From JBEKTW01 sp049515655 (GTDB taxonomy: Bacteria; Bacteroidota; Ignavibacteria; UBA10030; SZUA-254), in the NCBI GenBank assembly GCA_049515655.1, contig JBEKTW010000020.1:1-64000 (forward strand): a stretch of DNA of 64,000 nucleotides, in the 5' to 3' direction. Every line of letters begins with the position of its first letter. Position 1 is the stretch's first letter. Positions 42,423 through 51,844 of this stretch are shown one piece after another. The position numbers were made by a program, and so were the translations under genes. The notes under the pieces were generated by a model. The model worked only from the letters and a program-made list of their open reading frames with translations. It searched no databases and was not told the origin of the DNA.

Positions 42423-43472
42423 ATGAACAGAATAAAAATCATCATAGCGACAATCGGCGCACTCGCCGTCATCATCGTTGTCTTGCTCTACAACAAATCA
42501 CAAACCGAATCAAAATCCAAGACCGATATCCAGACATCAATTCCGGTCAGCGTGACGACCGTCGGCAGGCAGAAAGTTTCCGACGTCCGTTCGCTCGTCG
42601 GAACGATCGCCGCGAATAATGATGTGGCGATCATTTCAGAAACACAGGGCAAGGTCACGGCGGTAACGTCGGAGGTCGGCGACTACAAGCAAGCTGGTGC
42701 CGTCCTTATCCAGGTTGACGACGAGCTGAAAAAAGCAAATCTGGCGTCTGCCGAGGTCAGCTATGAAAAGGCGAAAAAGGATTTGGAGCGCTACGAGTCG
42801 CTTTACAAACAGAATTCCGCAACGGACCAGCAGCTCGAAGCGGCGCGCCTTGCCGCGAAGGCGGCCGAGGCGCAGTACGTCACTGCGCACCGGGAGTACT
42901 CGGATACTAAAATCACGACACCGATCTCGGGAATCGTCACTTCGCGGCTGGTGGACGTCGGAACGTACGTTCAGAAAGGAATCCCCGTCGCGAACGTCGT
43001 GGACATTTCCGTACTCAAGGTGAGAGTCAACGTGGCCGAACACGACGTCTTCAGAATGAAAGTCGGCGATAAGGTCGAGGTAACAACCGATGTGTATCCC
43101 GGCGTCAAGTTCCAGGGCAGAATTCGAACTATGAGCTCGAAGGCGGACGATGCGCACACCTATCCCATCGAAATAGTTCTCAACAATACGGGGGAACACC
43201 CTCTCAAGGCGGGGATGTTTGGTCAGGTCTCGTTTCTTTCCGGCTCGAACAACGACATGCTGACCATTCCCCGGGGGGCGCTGGTGGGAAGCATGAAGAA
43301 CCCCCAGGTGTTTGTCGTTGAAGGCACGGTCGCGAGGCTGAGAGACATTTCCGTCAGTTCGGAATTCGGCACACAACTGGCCGTCCTCTCCGGCTTGAAG
43401 CAGGGAGAAATAGTTGTCCTGAGCGGACAGAACAATCTCAAAGACAGCATCGCAGTAACCATCATTAAGTGA
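42423..43472 (+). CDS. RND efflux periplasmic adaptor
   Basis: The 349-residue membrane-fusion protein has an N-terminal anchor (IIIATIGALAVIIVVLLYN). Biotinyl-lipoyl halves flank a coiled hairpin: GKVTAVTSEVGDYKQAGAVLIQVD near 80 and TKITTPISGIVTSRLVDVGTYVQKG near 165, with the hairpin LASAEVSYEKAKKDLERYESLY between. The beta-barrel and membrane-proximal parts follow (YPGVKFQGRIRTMSSKAD). No Cys lipobox is seen, so it is anchored by its helix. Start at 42423 is set by the membrane anchor. Confidence 0.93.
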   Translation: MNRIKIIIATIGALAVIIVVLLYNKSQTESKSKTDIQTSIPVSVTTVGRQKVSDVRSLVGTIAANNDVAIISETQGKVTAVTSEVGDYKQAGAVLIQVDDELKKANLASAEVSYEKAKKDLERYESLYKQNSATDQQLEAARLAAKAAEAQYVTAHREYSDTKITTPISGIVTSRLVDVGTYVQKGIPVANVVDISVLKVRVNVAEHDVFRMKVGDKVEVTTDVYPGVKFQGRIRTMSSKADDAHTYPIEIVLNNTGEHPLKAGMFGQVSFLSGSNNDMLTIPRGALVGSMKNPQVFVVEGTVARLRDISVSSEFGTQLAVLSGLKQGEIVVLSGQNNLKDSIAVTIIK

Positions 43473-43527
43473 CCATGTTTCGCGGGGGAATCGACCTCGC
43501 CGAACATCGAATTGGAGAATACGCATT

Positions 43528-46500
43528 ATGACATTGACCGAGCTTTCTATCAAACGACCGACGTTGATTGTTGTCATCTTCGGGGTACTGGCAGTGGTAG
43601 GAATGTTTAGTTACTACCAGTTGAAGTACGAGCTGCTGCCGAAAATTACTCCACCGTACGTGACCATCGCCACCATCTATCCGGGCGCGTCTCCGAATGA
43701 AGTTGAAACTTCCATAACGAAACTCATTGAAGATGCAGTTTCCGGCGTCGATAAGATCTCGACCGTGTACTCGACGTCACAAGAAGGGTTGTCGTTCGTC
43801 ACTATCGAATTTCAGATGAGCGCCGACATCAACGTCGCCTTGCAGGATGTGCAGAGGAAGGTCAACGAGATTGCTTCCCAACTTCCTACCGGGGCAAAGA
43901 ACCCGAACATAACGAAATTCGCTCTCGACGAACTTCCCATCCTTCGCATCGGCGTGACGGCAAATATGCCATCCCGCGATTTTTATCAATTGATGAAGGA
44001 CAGAATCGAACCGAGGCTCGCCAAGCTCGACGGCGTCGGGCAAATCACACTCGTCGGCGGCGACGAACGCGAAATCAAGGTGAACGTCGATCCGCAGAAG
44101 CTGCGTTCCTACGGCCTTTCACTTCTGCAGGTGACCGGGTTGATCAAATCATCAAATCTCGATTTCCCGACGGGTAAGGTCAAGGAAGGGAACGAGCAAT
44201 ACGTCGTACGGCTCGCGGGAAAATATAAGTCCATCGACGATCTCCGTCAGCTCGTCATCGGTCAATCCAGGCAGGGCGGTGATATTAGACTCTCCGACGT
44301 CGCGGAGGTCGAGGACGGCCAGAAGGAATATTCTCGAATCAGCCGTGTCAACGGGAAAACCTCCGTCGGCGTCATCGTGCAGAAGCAGGGAGAAGCAAAC
44401 GCCGTTGACCTGAGCAAACTGGTTCGTGCGGAGATAAAGAAGATCGAGGATGATTATGCGGATAAGAACCTGAAATTCGACATCGCCCAGGACAGTTCGA
44501 CGTTCACCATCGATGCCGCGGACGCGGTCAAGCACGATCTTCTGCTGGCGGTCATCTTTGTCGCCATCGTGATGCTTGCTTTTCTTCATAGCATTCGCAA
44601 TTCGGTCATCGTCATGATTGCTATTCCCTGTTCATTGGTCTCGACCTTCATCGCGGTGTACGCTTTCGGAATGTCGCTCAACCTGATGGTACTTTTGGGC
44701 TTCTCGCTCGTCATCGGTATTCTTGTAGATGATTCGATTGTCGTGCTCGAAAACATTTACCGGCATCTCGAGAAAGCAGACGAACGGAGAACCGCCGCGT
44801 TAAGGGGCCGGAATGAAATCGGGTTCGCGGCGCTTTCCATCACACTCGTCGACGTTGTCGTCTTTGTCCCCCTGGCGCTCGTTTCGGGATTGATCGGGAA
44901 TATCATGCGGGAATTCGCCCTTGTGGTCGTCTTCTCTACCCTCATGAGCCTCTTCGTCTCATTCACCGTTACGCCGCTCCTTGCTTCACGATTCGCGAAG
45001 CTCGAACGTCTGACGAAAGGTACACTTCTCGGAGCGTTCGCGGTCTGGTTTGAGAAACAATTTCACGCGCTCATGGCGCGCTATCTCCAGGTGCTGAAAT
45101 GGAGTTTGCAGAATCGATGGAAAGTTGTCGTCAGCGCATTCGCCCTTTTTCTGGCAGCGCTGACTCTCGTTCCCCTTGGTTTCATTGGAACGGAGTTCAT
45201 GACCCCCGCCGACCAGGGCGAATTCACGGTAACGATGGAGCTGCCCTCAGGCGTCACACTCGAACGGACAAACTTTGTTACCCATCAAGTTGAGCAATTC
45301 GTTTCCACGCTCCCGGAATTACAGAAAATGTTCGTCAACGTCGGCGTCTCGACTGAGGGACTCGTCGGACAATCCTCTAACTATATTTCAGAACTAAATA
45401 TCACACTCGTTCCGAAGGAACAGCGAAAGCGGTCGACTGACGATGTGGGGCTGGAAATCAAACACTGGGTTCAACAGATTCCTGGAGTAAAGGTCCGGGT
45501 GAGCCCCATCGGGTTGTTTGGAACAGCCAACCAATCCCCTATTGCCATCGTTGTTGGCGGAACCGAGTACCAGGAAGTACGCCAGGCCGCCGAGAAAGTT
45601 GCTGATCTCGTCAAAACTATTCCGGGCACTGCCGACATTCGATTGTCTTCCGAGGAAGGAAAACCCGAGGCGCGGATTGAGATTGACCGGGACAAAATGG
45701 CCGATCTGGGACTGACCCTGAGCGACGTCGGTGCGGGACTTCGCGTCGCGTTCAACGGGGATGACGACTCAAAGTTCCGCGAAGGTGCAAATGAATATCC
45801 CATCCGTGTGGTTCTCGACCAGTTCGACCGGTCGAGGCCGAGCGATATTGAAAACCTTGCGTTCGTCAATCGAAAAGGACAACTCATTGAACTGAAACAA
45901 TTCGCTCATGTGGACCTCACAACGGGTCCCACAAAACTCGGGCGACAGGACCGCAATTATGCAGTCACGGTTTACTCGCAGGCGGTCGCCCGCCCGAGCG
46001 GCAACATCGTCGGAGATTTCAAGGTGGCGCTTGCAAAAGCGGGTCTTCCGCCCGGTATCAAGATAACCTACCTCGGCGACGAGAAGAACCGCTCCGAATC
46101 GTTCGCCAGCCTGTTACTCGCACTTGCCGCCGCCATTTTGTTCGTCTACATGATCATGGTCGCGCTGTACGATTCATATATTTATCCTTTCGTGGTTTTG
46201 TTTTCCATCCCCGTGGCGGTTATCGGAGCGTTCCTGGCCCTGGCGTTGACGGCGAAAGCGCTCAATATCTTCTCCATGCTTGGAATGATCATGCTGGTCG
46301 GTCTTGTCGGGAAGAACGCAATCCTGCTTGTTGACCGTACAAACCAGATGCGGAGGGAGCTCCACATGAGCACCCACGACGCGTTGATGGAAGCGGCACA
46401 AACCCGGTTCCGTCCCATTCTCATGACGACAGCCTCCATGATTGTCGGTATGTCGCCGATCGCATTTGGCGTAAGCGCCGGATCCGAATGGAAATCCGGC

Positions 46501-46713
46501 CTTGCCTGGGCGCTCATCGGCGGACTCGCAAGCTCCCTGTTGTTGACGCTGGTTCTTGTTCCCGTTATTTATGTGAAGGTGGACCAGTGGCGGGTAACAG
46601 TTCCCGCATTGCTTGCCCGCCTCATTGCAAGACTGAAAGTCCGCCGGCCGGCCTCCGAGCCGCTCCCCGTGCCGGGCACGTCACAGGAAATTGGGTTGAG
46701 CAAAACCAGCTGA
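43528..46713 (+). CDS. RND-family efflux permease (HAE1-like)
   Basis: The 1061-residue inner-membrane pump has twelve membrane spans and two large periplasmic loops. The N-terminal MTLTELSIKRPTLIVVIFGVL, the proton-relay GFSLVIGILVDDSIVVLENIYRH with paired Asp near residue 400, and GLVGKNAILLVDRTNQMRRE near 927 with the conserved Lys are all present. It moves drugs or lipophilic compounds in exchange for protons. It is the last gene of the TetR-led operon and its stop lies six bases before the apaG start, so apaG may be co-transcribed. Confidence 0.96.
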   Translation: MTLTELSIKRPTLIVVIFGVLAVVGMFSYYQLKYELLPKITPPYVTIATIYPGASPNEVETSITKLIEDAVSGVDKISTVYSTSQEGLSFVTIEFQMSADINVALQDVQRKVNEIASQLPTGAKNPNITKFALDELPILRIGVTANMPSRDFYQLMKDRIEPRLAKLDGVGQITLVGGDEREIKVNVDPQKLRSYGLSLLQVTGLIKSSNLDFPTGKVKEGNEQYVVRLAGKYKSIDDLRQLVIGQSRQGGDIRLSDVAEVEDGQKEYSRISRVNGKTSVGVIVQKQGEANAVDLSKLVRAEIKKIEDDYADKNLKFDIAQDSSTFTIDAADAVKHDLLLAVIFVAIVMLAFLHSIRNSVIVMIAIPCSLVSTFIAVYAFGMSLNLMVLLGFSLVIGILVDDSIVVLENIYRHLEKADERRTAALRGRNEIGFAALSITLVDVVVFVPLALVSGLIGNIMREFALVVVFSTLMSLFVSFTVTPLLASRFAKLERLTKGTLLGAFAVWFEKQFHALMARYLQVLKWSLQNRWKVVVSAFALFLAALTLVPLGFIGTEFMTPADQGEFTVTMELPSGVTLERTNFVTHQVEQFVSTLPELQKMFVNVGVSTEGLVGQSSNYISELNITLVPKEQRKRSTDDVGLEIKHWVQQIPGVKVRVSPIGLFGTANQSPIAIVVGGTEYQEVRQAAEKVADLVKTIPGTADIRLSSEEGKPEARIEIDRDKMADLGLTLSDVGAGLRVAFNGDDDSKFREGANEYPIRVVLDQFDRSRPSDIENLAFVNRKGQLIELKQFAHVDLTTGPTKLGRQDRNYAVTVYSQAVARPSGNIVGDFKVALAKAGLPPGIKITYLGDEKNRSESFASLLLALAAAILFVYMIMVALYDSYIYPFVVLFSIPVAVIGAFLALALTAKALNIFSMLGMIMLVGLVGKNAILLVDRTNQMRRELHMSTHDALMEAAQTRFRPILMTTASMIVGMSPIAFGVSAGSEWKSGLAWALIGGLASSLLLTLVLVPVIYVKVDQWRVTVPALLARLIARLKVRRPASEPLPVPGTSQEIGLSKTS

Positions 46714-46718
46714 CCGGC

Positions 46719-47114
46719 ATGAATTTTCATCTAAAAGAATATACAGCCACGACCGATGATATCACCGTGACGGTTAGTCCCGTGTATCTCGACGGACAAT
46801 CGGATGTCATGGCCAGGAAATTTACTTTCGCCTATTTTATCCAAATCCGGAACCATGGGCCGAACCCGGTGCAACTTATTCGCCGCCACTGGTTCATTCA
46901 TAATTCAGCGGGAGAGATCAAGGAAGTCGAAGGCGAGGGCGTTGTCGGCAAGAAACCCGTTATCCTCCCGGACCAGGTGCATGAGTACAACAGTTTTTGC
47001 GTTCTGGAAACATTTGAAGGGTTCATGGAAGGAACCTTTTTGATGCAACGGCCCAACGGCGAGCAATTCAAGGTGACGATTCCCCGTTTTGTCCTTCGGG
47101 CAAAGTCGAACTGA
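46719..47114 (+). CDS. apaG: ApaG-family protein
   Basis: The 131-residue protein is an ApaG/DUF525 fibronectin-III-like domain. FTFAYFIQIRNHGPNPVQLIRRHWFIHNSAG-type core (residues 29-60), EVEGEGVVGKKPVILPDQVHEYNSF near 66 and GFMEGTFLMQRPNGE near 99 match the family. ApaG has been linked to Co2+/Mg2+ tolerance but its molecular role is unclear. Start at 46719 gives the typical length; a longer frame in phase would run into the permease gene. Confidence 0.94.
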   Translation: MNFHLKEYTATTDDITVTVSPVYLDGQSDVMARKFTFAYFIQIRNHGPNPVQLIRRHWFIHNSAGEIKEVEGEGVVGKKPVILPDQVHEYNSFCVLETFEGFMEGTFLMQRPNGEQFKVTIPRFVLRAKSN

Positions 47115-47147
47115 GTACCGGGGAACTCTGCCGGGAAGAGTGTGTTT

Positions 47148-48158
47148 CTATCTCTTCCCTTGAAGAAACTCCTCGCACAGTCTTACATCCTCCTCGCTTC
47201 CCAGGAAAACGGGGGTGTGCTGATGAAGTGACGTCGGCTTGACGTCAAGAATCCGCTGTTTCCCGTTGCTGGCCATTCCACCCGCCTGTTCAATAATGAA
47301 AGCAACAGGATTGCATTCGTACGCCAGCCGAAGCTTTCCTTCAGGATTTTGCTTATCGCCGGGGTATGCAAAAATTCCTCCGTACAGCAATGTCCGGTGG
47401 GCATCCCCAACCATCGTCCCGATGTAACGCAAGGAATATGGACGCCCTGTCATCTTGTCCTGTTCCTTCAGATAATGCAGGTACCGCCTCATTCCGTCGT
47501 CCCAGTTGAAGACATTTCCCTCGTTCATGCTATAGATTCTCCCCTTCTTCGGGATCATGATAGATTCATGCGAAAGAAGAAACTCTCCGACCGTCGGGTC
47601 GAGCGTGAAACCGTGGACCCCGCGCCCGGTCGAATAAACAAACACTGTACTGGAGCCATAAATGATGTACGCCGCGGCCACCTGTTTGCAGCCGGGTTGC
47701 AGACAATCTTCCTGTGTGCCTTTGCCGCCGGGCGATACCCGCCTGTAGACGCTGAAGATCGAACCGATCGTGATATTGGCGTCGATGTTGGAGGAACCGT
47801 CGAGAGGGTCGTACAGGAGCACATACTTGCCTTCGGGATATTTGTCCGGAATGTGCAGGATATCTTCGTTTTCTTCCGACGCCATCACGCACAAGTGGCC
47901 GCCGTGATCCATGGCCTTATAGATCGTTTCATCGGCGAATTCGTCCAGTTTCTTAATCACGTCGCCGCTGACGTTCATCCGGTCGGTGGTCCCGAGAATG
48001 TTCACCAATCCTGCTTTGCTGACTTCCCTCCACACCAGCTTTGCCGCGAGTGACACGTCATGCAGGAGACCGGAAAAGGTTCCCGTCGCATTCGGGAACA
48101 TTCGTTCCTGTTCGTTGATGAATCGTTCAAGAGTCATGAATTTTCTTGTCGAGGACAT
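47148..48158 (-). CDS. fbp: Class 1 fructose-1,6-bisphosphatase
   Basis: The 336-residue enzyme removes the 1-phosphate of fructose-1,6-bisphosphate, the committed step of gluconeogenesis. The metal site reads LLYDPLDGSSNIDANITIGSIF-like around residue 114 (DPLDGSSN), and MNEGN and RYIGTMVGDAHRTLLYGGIFAYP near 215-258 fit the class 1 FBPase. The N-terminal ML...ERFINEQERMFPNATG is a normal start. It is divergent from etfB with a 160-base shared promoter region. The eight-pair hairpin at 47133-47159 overlaps its stop codon. Confidence 0.97.
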   Translation of the reverse strand: MSSTRKFMTLERFINEQERMFPNATGTFSGLLHDVSLAAKLVWREVSKAGLVNILGTTDRMNVSGDVIKKLDEFADETIYKAMDHGGHLCVMASEENEDILHIPDKYPEGKYVLLYDPLDGSSNIDANITIGSIFSVYRRVSPGGKGTQEDCLQPGCKQVAAAYIIYGSSTVFVYSTGRGVHGFTLDPTVGEFLLSHESIMIPKKGRIYSMNEGNVFNWDDGMRRYLHYLKEQDKMTGRPYSLRYIGTMVGDAHRTLLYGGIFAYPGDKQNPEGKLRLAYECNPVAFIIEQAGGMASNGKQRILDVKPTSLHQHTPVFLGSEEDVRLCEEFLQGKR

Positions 48159-48202
48159 TCGAACACCTTCATTGTTAGTGAACTGCGAACCTCTACCTGA
48201 AA

Positions 48203-48231
48203 AATGTACTAAAATGTGACTTGAGTTACAA
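48203..48231 (-). promoter_or_regulatory. Promoter of fbp
   Basis: On the minus strand TTGTAA (48226-48231), 17-base spacer, TACATT (48203-48208), 45 bases upstream of the start at 48158. Confidence 0.55.
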
Positions 48232-48239
48232 CAGATTTC

Positions 48240-48268
48240 TTGCGTTTTTTTATATTAGTGCCTATATT
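48240..48268 (+). promoter_or_regulatory. Promoter of etfB, divergent from fbp
   Basis: TTGCGT (48240-48245), 17-base spacer, TATATT (48263-48268), 53 bases before the etfB start at 48321. It is back-to-back with the fbp promoter, whose -35 ends nine bases away. Confidence 0.6.
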
Positions 48269-48320
48269 GACTGGTGAGTTCATTCAACATCGCACATCGT
48301 TCAAATCTTCTCGAATCAAG

Positions 48321-49067
48321 ATGAAATTTGTTGTCTGTATCAATCACGTTCCCGACACAGAGTCAAAGGTCAAGATCGGGTCCGACGGCAAGACCATCGA
48401 CAAAGCGGGAGTGAATCATATCTTGAATCCCTACGATGAGTTCGCTATCGAAGCGGCGCTCCGGCTCAAGGAGAAGTTGGGCGGAGAAACGATCGCTCTG
48501 TCGCTCGGCGGTGACGCACATAAAGAGACCATCCGCAAAGCGCTGGCAATGGGCGTCGAAAAGGCCGTTCTGCTGAAGGATGACTCCGTCCGCGATTCTT
48601 ATTCCGTGGCGTTTGCACTCGCGGAAGAACTCAAACGGTTATTGCCCGACTGCATTTTCTTTGGAAAGCAATCCATCGATTACTACGATGAACAGATTCC
48701 CGGTCTCGTCGCGGAATTCTTGGGATTCCCGTCCGTGTCGGTAGCCGTAAAACTGGAGGTTGAGAACGGAAAGGTGGTCTGTGAACGCGAGATTGAAGGC
48801 GGCCACGAGGTCGTTGAGACAGAGCTGCCTGCCGTCATTTCAGCACAAAAAGGCCTAAATGAACCCCGGTATCCTTCTCTCAAAGGCATCATGTCTGCGA
48901 AGACGAAGCCGATCGAAGAACGCCAACCCGCTGTATGCCCGTCGAAGGTGGAAGTCGTGGCTATAAGCAAACCCCCGGGTAAGCAACCGGGCAAGATCAT
49001 CGGTACAGATGTCGGCTCCGTTCCGGAACTTGTCCGCCTGCTCCATGAGGAAGCAAAGGTCATTTAG
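48321..49067 (+). CDS. etfB: Electron transfer flavoprotein, beta subunit
   Basis: The 248-residue subunit binds AMP and pairs with EtfA to pass electrons from acyl-CoA dehydrogenases or similar flavoenzymes. MKFVVCINHVPDTESKVKI, NHILNPYDEFAIEAALRLKE near residue 34 and LPAVISAQKGLNEPRYPSLKGIM near 171 (the AMP/EtfA recognition loop) are diagnostic. The start at 48321 follows the usual family N terminus. EtfA starts 83 bases downstream. No bifurcating-type extra motif is seen. Confidence 0.95.
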   Translation: MKFVVCINHVPDTESKVKIGSDGKTIDKAGVNHILNPYDEFAIEAALRLKEKLGGETIALSLGGDAHKETIRKALAMGVEKAVLLKDDSVRDSYSVAFALAEELKRLLPDCIFFGKQSIDYYDEQIPGLVAEFLGFPSVSVAVKLEVENGKVVCEREIEGGHEVVETELPAVISAQKGLNEPRYPSLKGIMSAKTKPIEERQPAVCPSKVEVVAISKPPGKQPGKIIGTDVGSVPELVRLLHEEAKVI

Positions 49068-49150
49068 AAGATAATGAGATTTTGAGATGATGAGATATTG
49101 AGACATGCCAGAACATTTTTGAATTTTTCATTTTGCATTTTTAATTGATT

Positions 49151-50125
49151 ATGAAGTTACTCGCTTTTGCGGAACAACGGGAAGGCAAGTTTAAGAAGTC
49201 GGCGTTTGAGGTGACCCAAGCGGCACGGCGCATGGCCGACCAACTTGGCGCAGAACTCGTCACTCTCGTCATCGGAAGCAAGATAGAAAATATCCTTCCC
49301 GAACTTAGCAGCTACGGCGCTGCAAAGGTTCTTCGCGTCGATGACTCACGCCTGCAGTATTATTCCACCACGGCATATTCAAGAATTCTTGCCGAGGTTG
49401 TCAAGCGCGAGCAGGCCGCGGTCGTGTTCTTGCCCGCGAGCCAGATGGGAAAAGACCTGGCACCGCGCATTGCCGCGAAGCTCGAGGCCGGCATAGCGGC
49501 GGATTGCGTGGCCTTGAAAGTTGTGAACGGAGAGATCCTTGCAACGAGGCCTGTGTACGCCGGCAAGGCCCTGGTTGATGTGAAAGTCACTTCGGCGACG
49601 AAGATCTTCACGCTTCGACCGAACGTTTTCACGGCAAGCCCGACGAATGGCGCCAAGGTCGATGCGGAATCTTTTGCCATCGAGTTAACAGACGCCGATT
49701 TTGCCACACGGGGAGTCAGCGTAAAGGTCAGTGCCGGCCGACCGGACGTAACGGAAGCGAGCATCATCGTCTCCGGCGGGCGCGGAATGAAGGGTCCCGA
49801 GCACTTCCGCCTTGTTGAGAGCCTTGCAGATACGATGGGTGCCGCTGTCGGTGCATCACGCGCGGTTGTCGACGCGGGCTGGCGCCCGCACGACGAACAG
49901 GTGGGGCAAACCGGCAAGACGGTTTCACCTTCGCTCTACATCGCCTGCGGTATTTCGGGCGCCGTGCAGCACCTCGCGGGAATGTCGACCTCCAAGTGTA
50001 TTGTCGCCATCAACAAGGACAAAGACGCCCCTATTTTTCAGATTGCAGACTACGGTATTGTCGGTGACGTGTTTGAAATCCTCCCGGCATTGGCGGAAGA
50101 ATTGAAAAAGACACTTGGAAAATAA
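49151..50125 (+). CDS. etfA: Electron transfer flavoprotein, alpha subunit
   Basis: The 324-residue subunit has an N-terminal EtfA domain and a C-terminal FAD domain with VSGGRGMKGPEHFRLVESLADTMGAAVGASRAVVDAGW-type motif near residue 200 and GQTGKTVSPSLYIACGISGAVQHLAGM near 255, which bind the flavin. INKDKDAPIFQIADYGIVGDVFE near 282 is also typical. The start at 49151 is used because MKLLAFAEQREG fits the family; a TTG six bases earlier is possible. Confidence 0.95.
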   Translation: MKLLAFAEQREGKFKKSAFEVTQAARRMADQLGAELVTLVIGSKIENILPELSSYGAAKVLRVDDSRLQYYSTTAYSRILAEVVKREQAAVVFLPASQMGKDLAPRIAAKLEAGIAADCVALKVVNGEILATRPVYAGKALVDVKVTSATKIFTLRPNVFTASPTNGAKVDAESFAIELTDADFATRGVSVKVSAGRPDVTEASIIVSGGRGMKGPEHFRLVESLADTMGAAVGASRAVVDAGWRPHDEQVGQTGKTVSPSLYIACGISGAVQHLAGMSTSKCIVAINKDKDAPIFQIADYGIVGDVFEILPALAEELKKTLGK

Positions 50126-50185
50126 GTTCGCAGGTGGTACATTGTAGAAACAAGCAGTGGCATTGACTGTATCGAGATCTTGGTC

Positions 50186-50752
50186 GTGACTAAAATTCAG
50201 GTAGAAATATTGGGCTTATCCTCGAGTCCCGCCAGCGGCGGAGCATACGCGCTCATTCTCAAAGAGATGAATGGAGAGCGGCGGCTGCCAATCATCATCG
50301 GAGCGTTTGAAGCACAATCCATTGCGCTGGAAATGGAGGGCATCAAGCCCCCCCGTCCACTCACCCACGATTTAATGAAAAATATCATCGATTCCATGGG
50401 CGTCGGGCTCTCTGAAATAGTCATCAACGAGCTTCGCGAAGGTACGTTCTACGCGAAAATCAGTCTCGACAGCGAGGAAATCGATTCACGGCCCAGCGAT
50501 GCTATCGCGCTTGCCGTTCGATACGGCGTTCCGATCTTTGTGATGGAGAAGGTCATGGACGAAGCGGGATTTTATCCGGAGGAAGAGCAGGAACCTGCCA
50601 GCGGCACCGGCGGCGTCAAAAAAAGCAAAGAACAGAAGCTCACCAAACTCGAAGCGCTTCGTGCTCAGCTCCAGGAATCCATCGAGCGCGAAGATTATGA
50701 AAAAGCTGCCCAGCTGCGTGACGATATCCGGAAACTCGAAGCTAAGTCTTAA
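50186..50752 (+). CDS. DUF151 bifunctional nuclease-like protein with UVR motif
   Basis: The product of about 188 residues joins two domains. Residues 5-130 are DUF151: GAYALILKEMNGERRLPIIIGAFEAQSIALEMEG near 20-54 and DSRPSDAIALAVRYGVPIFV near 100. Residues 150-188 hold a UVR coiled hairpin (LRAQLQESIEREDYEKAAQLRDDIRKLE) as in UvrB, ClpC and McsA. The DUF151 family is reported to have nuclease activity in plants. The start is GTG at 50186 (GAG nine bases upstream) or TTG at 50180. Confidence 0.88.
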   Translation: MTKIQVEILGLSSSPASGGAYALILKEMNGERRLPIIIGAFEAQSIALEMEGIKPPRPLTHDLMKNIIDSMGVGLSEIVINELREGTFYAKISLDSEEIDSRPSDAIALAVRYGVPIFVMEKVMDEAGFYPEEEQEPASGTGGVKKSKEQKLTKLEALRAQLQESIEREDYEKAAQLRDDIRKLEAKS

Positions 50753-50786
50753 ACAAGATCCAACGAGGAGGCTCCCGAAAAGAGTC

Positions 50787-50918
50787 TTGTCATTCCCACA
50801 TATCTTAAGCGGGAATCTTTCTCTTCGCTTTCATACAGGATTCCCGATAGAAGTCCCGCCTTTTGGATTCCGCTTACGTTGGCGGGATTCTGAAAAGCGG
50901 AACATTCGGGAATGACAA
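50787..50918. repeat. Inverted-repeat element
   Basis: TTGTCATTCCC (50787-50797) is matched by GGGAATGACAA (50908-50918), with internal GCGGGAATC / GATTCCCG and GTCCCGCC / GGCGGGAT pairs. It lies between the convergent DUF151 and truA genes and may serve as an end signal as well as a dispersed repeat. The rest of 50753-50997 has no gene. Confidence 0.65.
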
Positions 50919-50997
50919 ATCGATGGGGGGATTCATCGGCAACATCAGTTAGCCAACGTATTTCTGAGACGGGACACCAGGCATTCGTAATCTCCCA

Positions 50998-51786
50998 TCA
51001 ACCGAACCGGGAGATACTCATTACCGGCTCAAGACGACCGAGCTTTTCATCTCCCGGATAACACACTCGTTCGAGGAACAAACCGGACGGCGGGGCAGTC
51101 AGTTTGGCAGGCGCATCGGATTTGACCTTCAATAATTTCTCGACTTCCTGGACCGAGAGTTTTCCGCGACCGACCTCCGCGAGAACGCCAACCACTTGGC
51201 GGACCATCTTCCACAAGAAATGGGACCCTTCGATACGAATCAGGATCAGGTCTTCCGCCTCTTTCAGCGTCAACCCCTCGATGAGTACCATCGTTGATTT
51301 CTCTTCAGGGTCGTCGGCAGTGAACGACTGAGCGTTTTTCATTCCGACAAAGAGCTTCGCCGCGTCTCTCATCCTGCTGATGTCTAGCGTATCCTTGATC
51401 CACCACACATATCTTTTTCCAAAAGCAGTTCGCCTCCGCGAGATCTGGTAGAGATAGCTTCGCGAGAGCGCATCGTGCCGCGCGTGGAAGTTCCTGTGGG
51501 TTTTTTCCACTTCGAGGATGTTGATGTCTGCCGGCAGGAGGTCGTTGATTTTCAACTTGATGATTTCGGGGGCAAGAACCGTTTTCACGTCAAGGTGGGC
51601 GACCTGATGGAGTGCATGGACACCTGCATCGGTCCGGCCGGAACCGTAGAATTCAATGTCGCTTGTGTCGAACACCACCCGCACCGCATTCAACAACTCT
51701 CCCTGCACGGTGCGGGCGTTCTGCTGAACCTGCCATCCGCTGTAGCGCGTTCCCTCGTATTCAAGATGAACTTTAAAGCGAGCCAT
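50998..51786 (-). CDS. truA: tRNA pseudouridine(38-40) synthase
   Basis: The 262-residue enzyme makes pseudouridine at positions 38-40 of tRNA anticodon stems. FKVHLEYEGTRYSGWQVQQNARTVQ at the start and FYGSGRTDAGVHALHQVAHLD near residue 49, with the catalytic Asp in GRTDAG, are diagnostic; FLWKMVRQVVGVLAEVGRGKL near 202 is the second conserved part. It is the last gene of a ybbR-pdxJ-truA set. Confidence 0.95.
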   Translation of the reverse strand: MARFKVHLEYEGTRYSGWQVQQNARTVQGELLNAVRVVFDTSDIEFYGSGRTDAGVHALHQVAHLDVKTVLAPEIIKLKINDLLPADINILEVEKTHRNFHARHDALSRSYLYQISRRRTAFGKRYVWWIKDTLDISRMRDAAKLFVGMKNAQSFTADDPEEKSTMVLIEGLTLKEAEDLILIRIEGSHFLWKMVRQVVGVLAEVGRGKLSVQEVEKLLKVKSDAPAKLTAPPSGLFLERVCYPGDEKLGRLEPVMSISRFG

Positions 51787-51844
51787 CGCCATCACATCGG
51801 GCGTGGCCCGGTCGCCTCATCGGCATACGCGGGAACGATTCCTC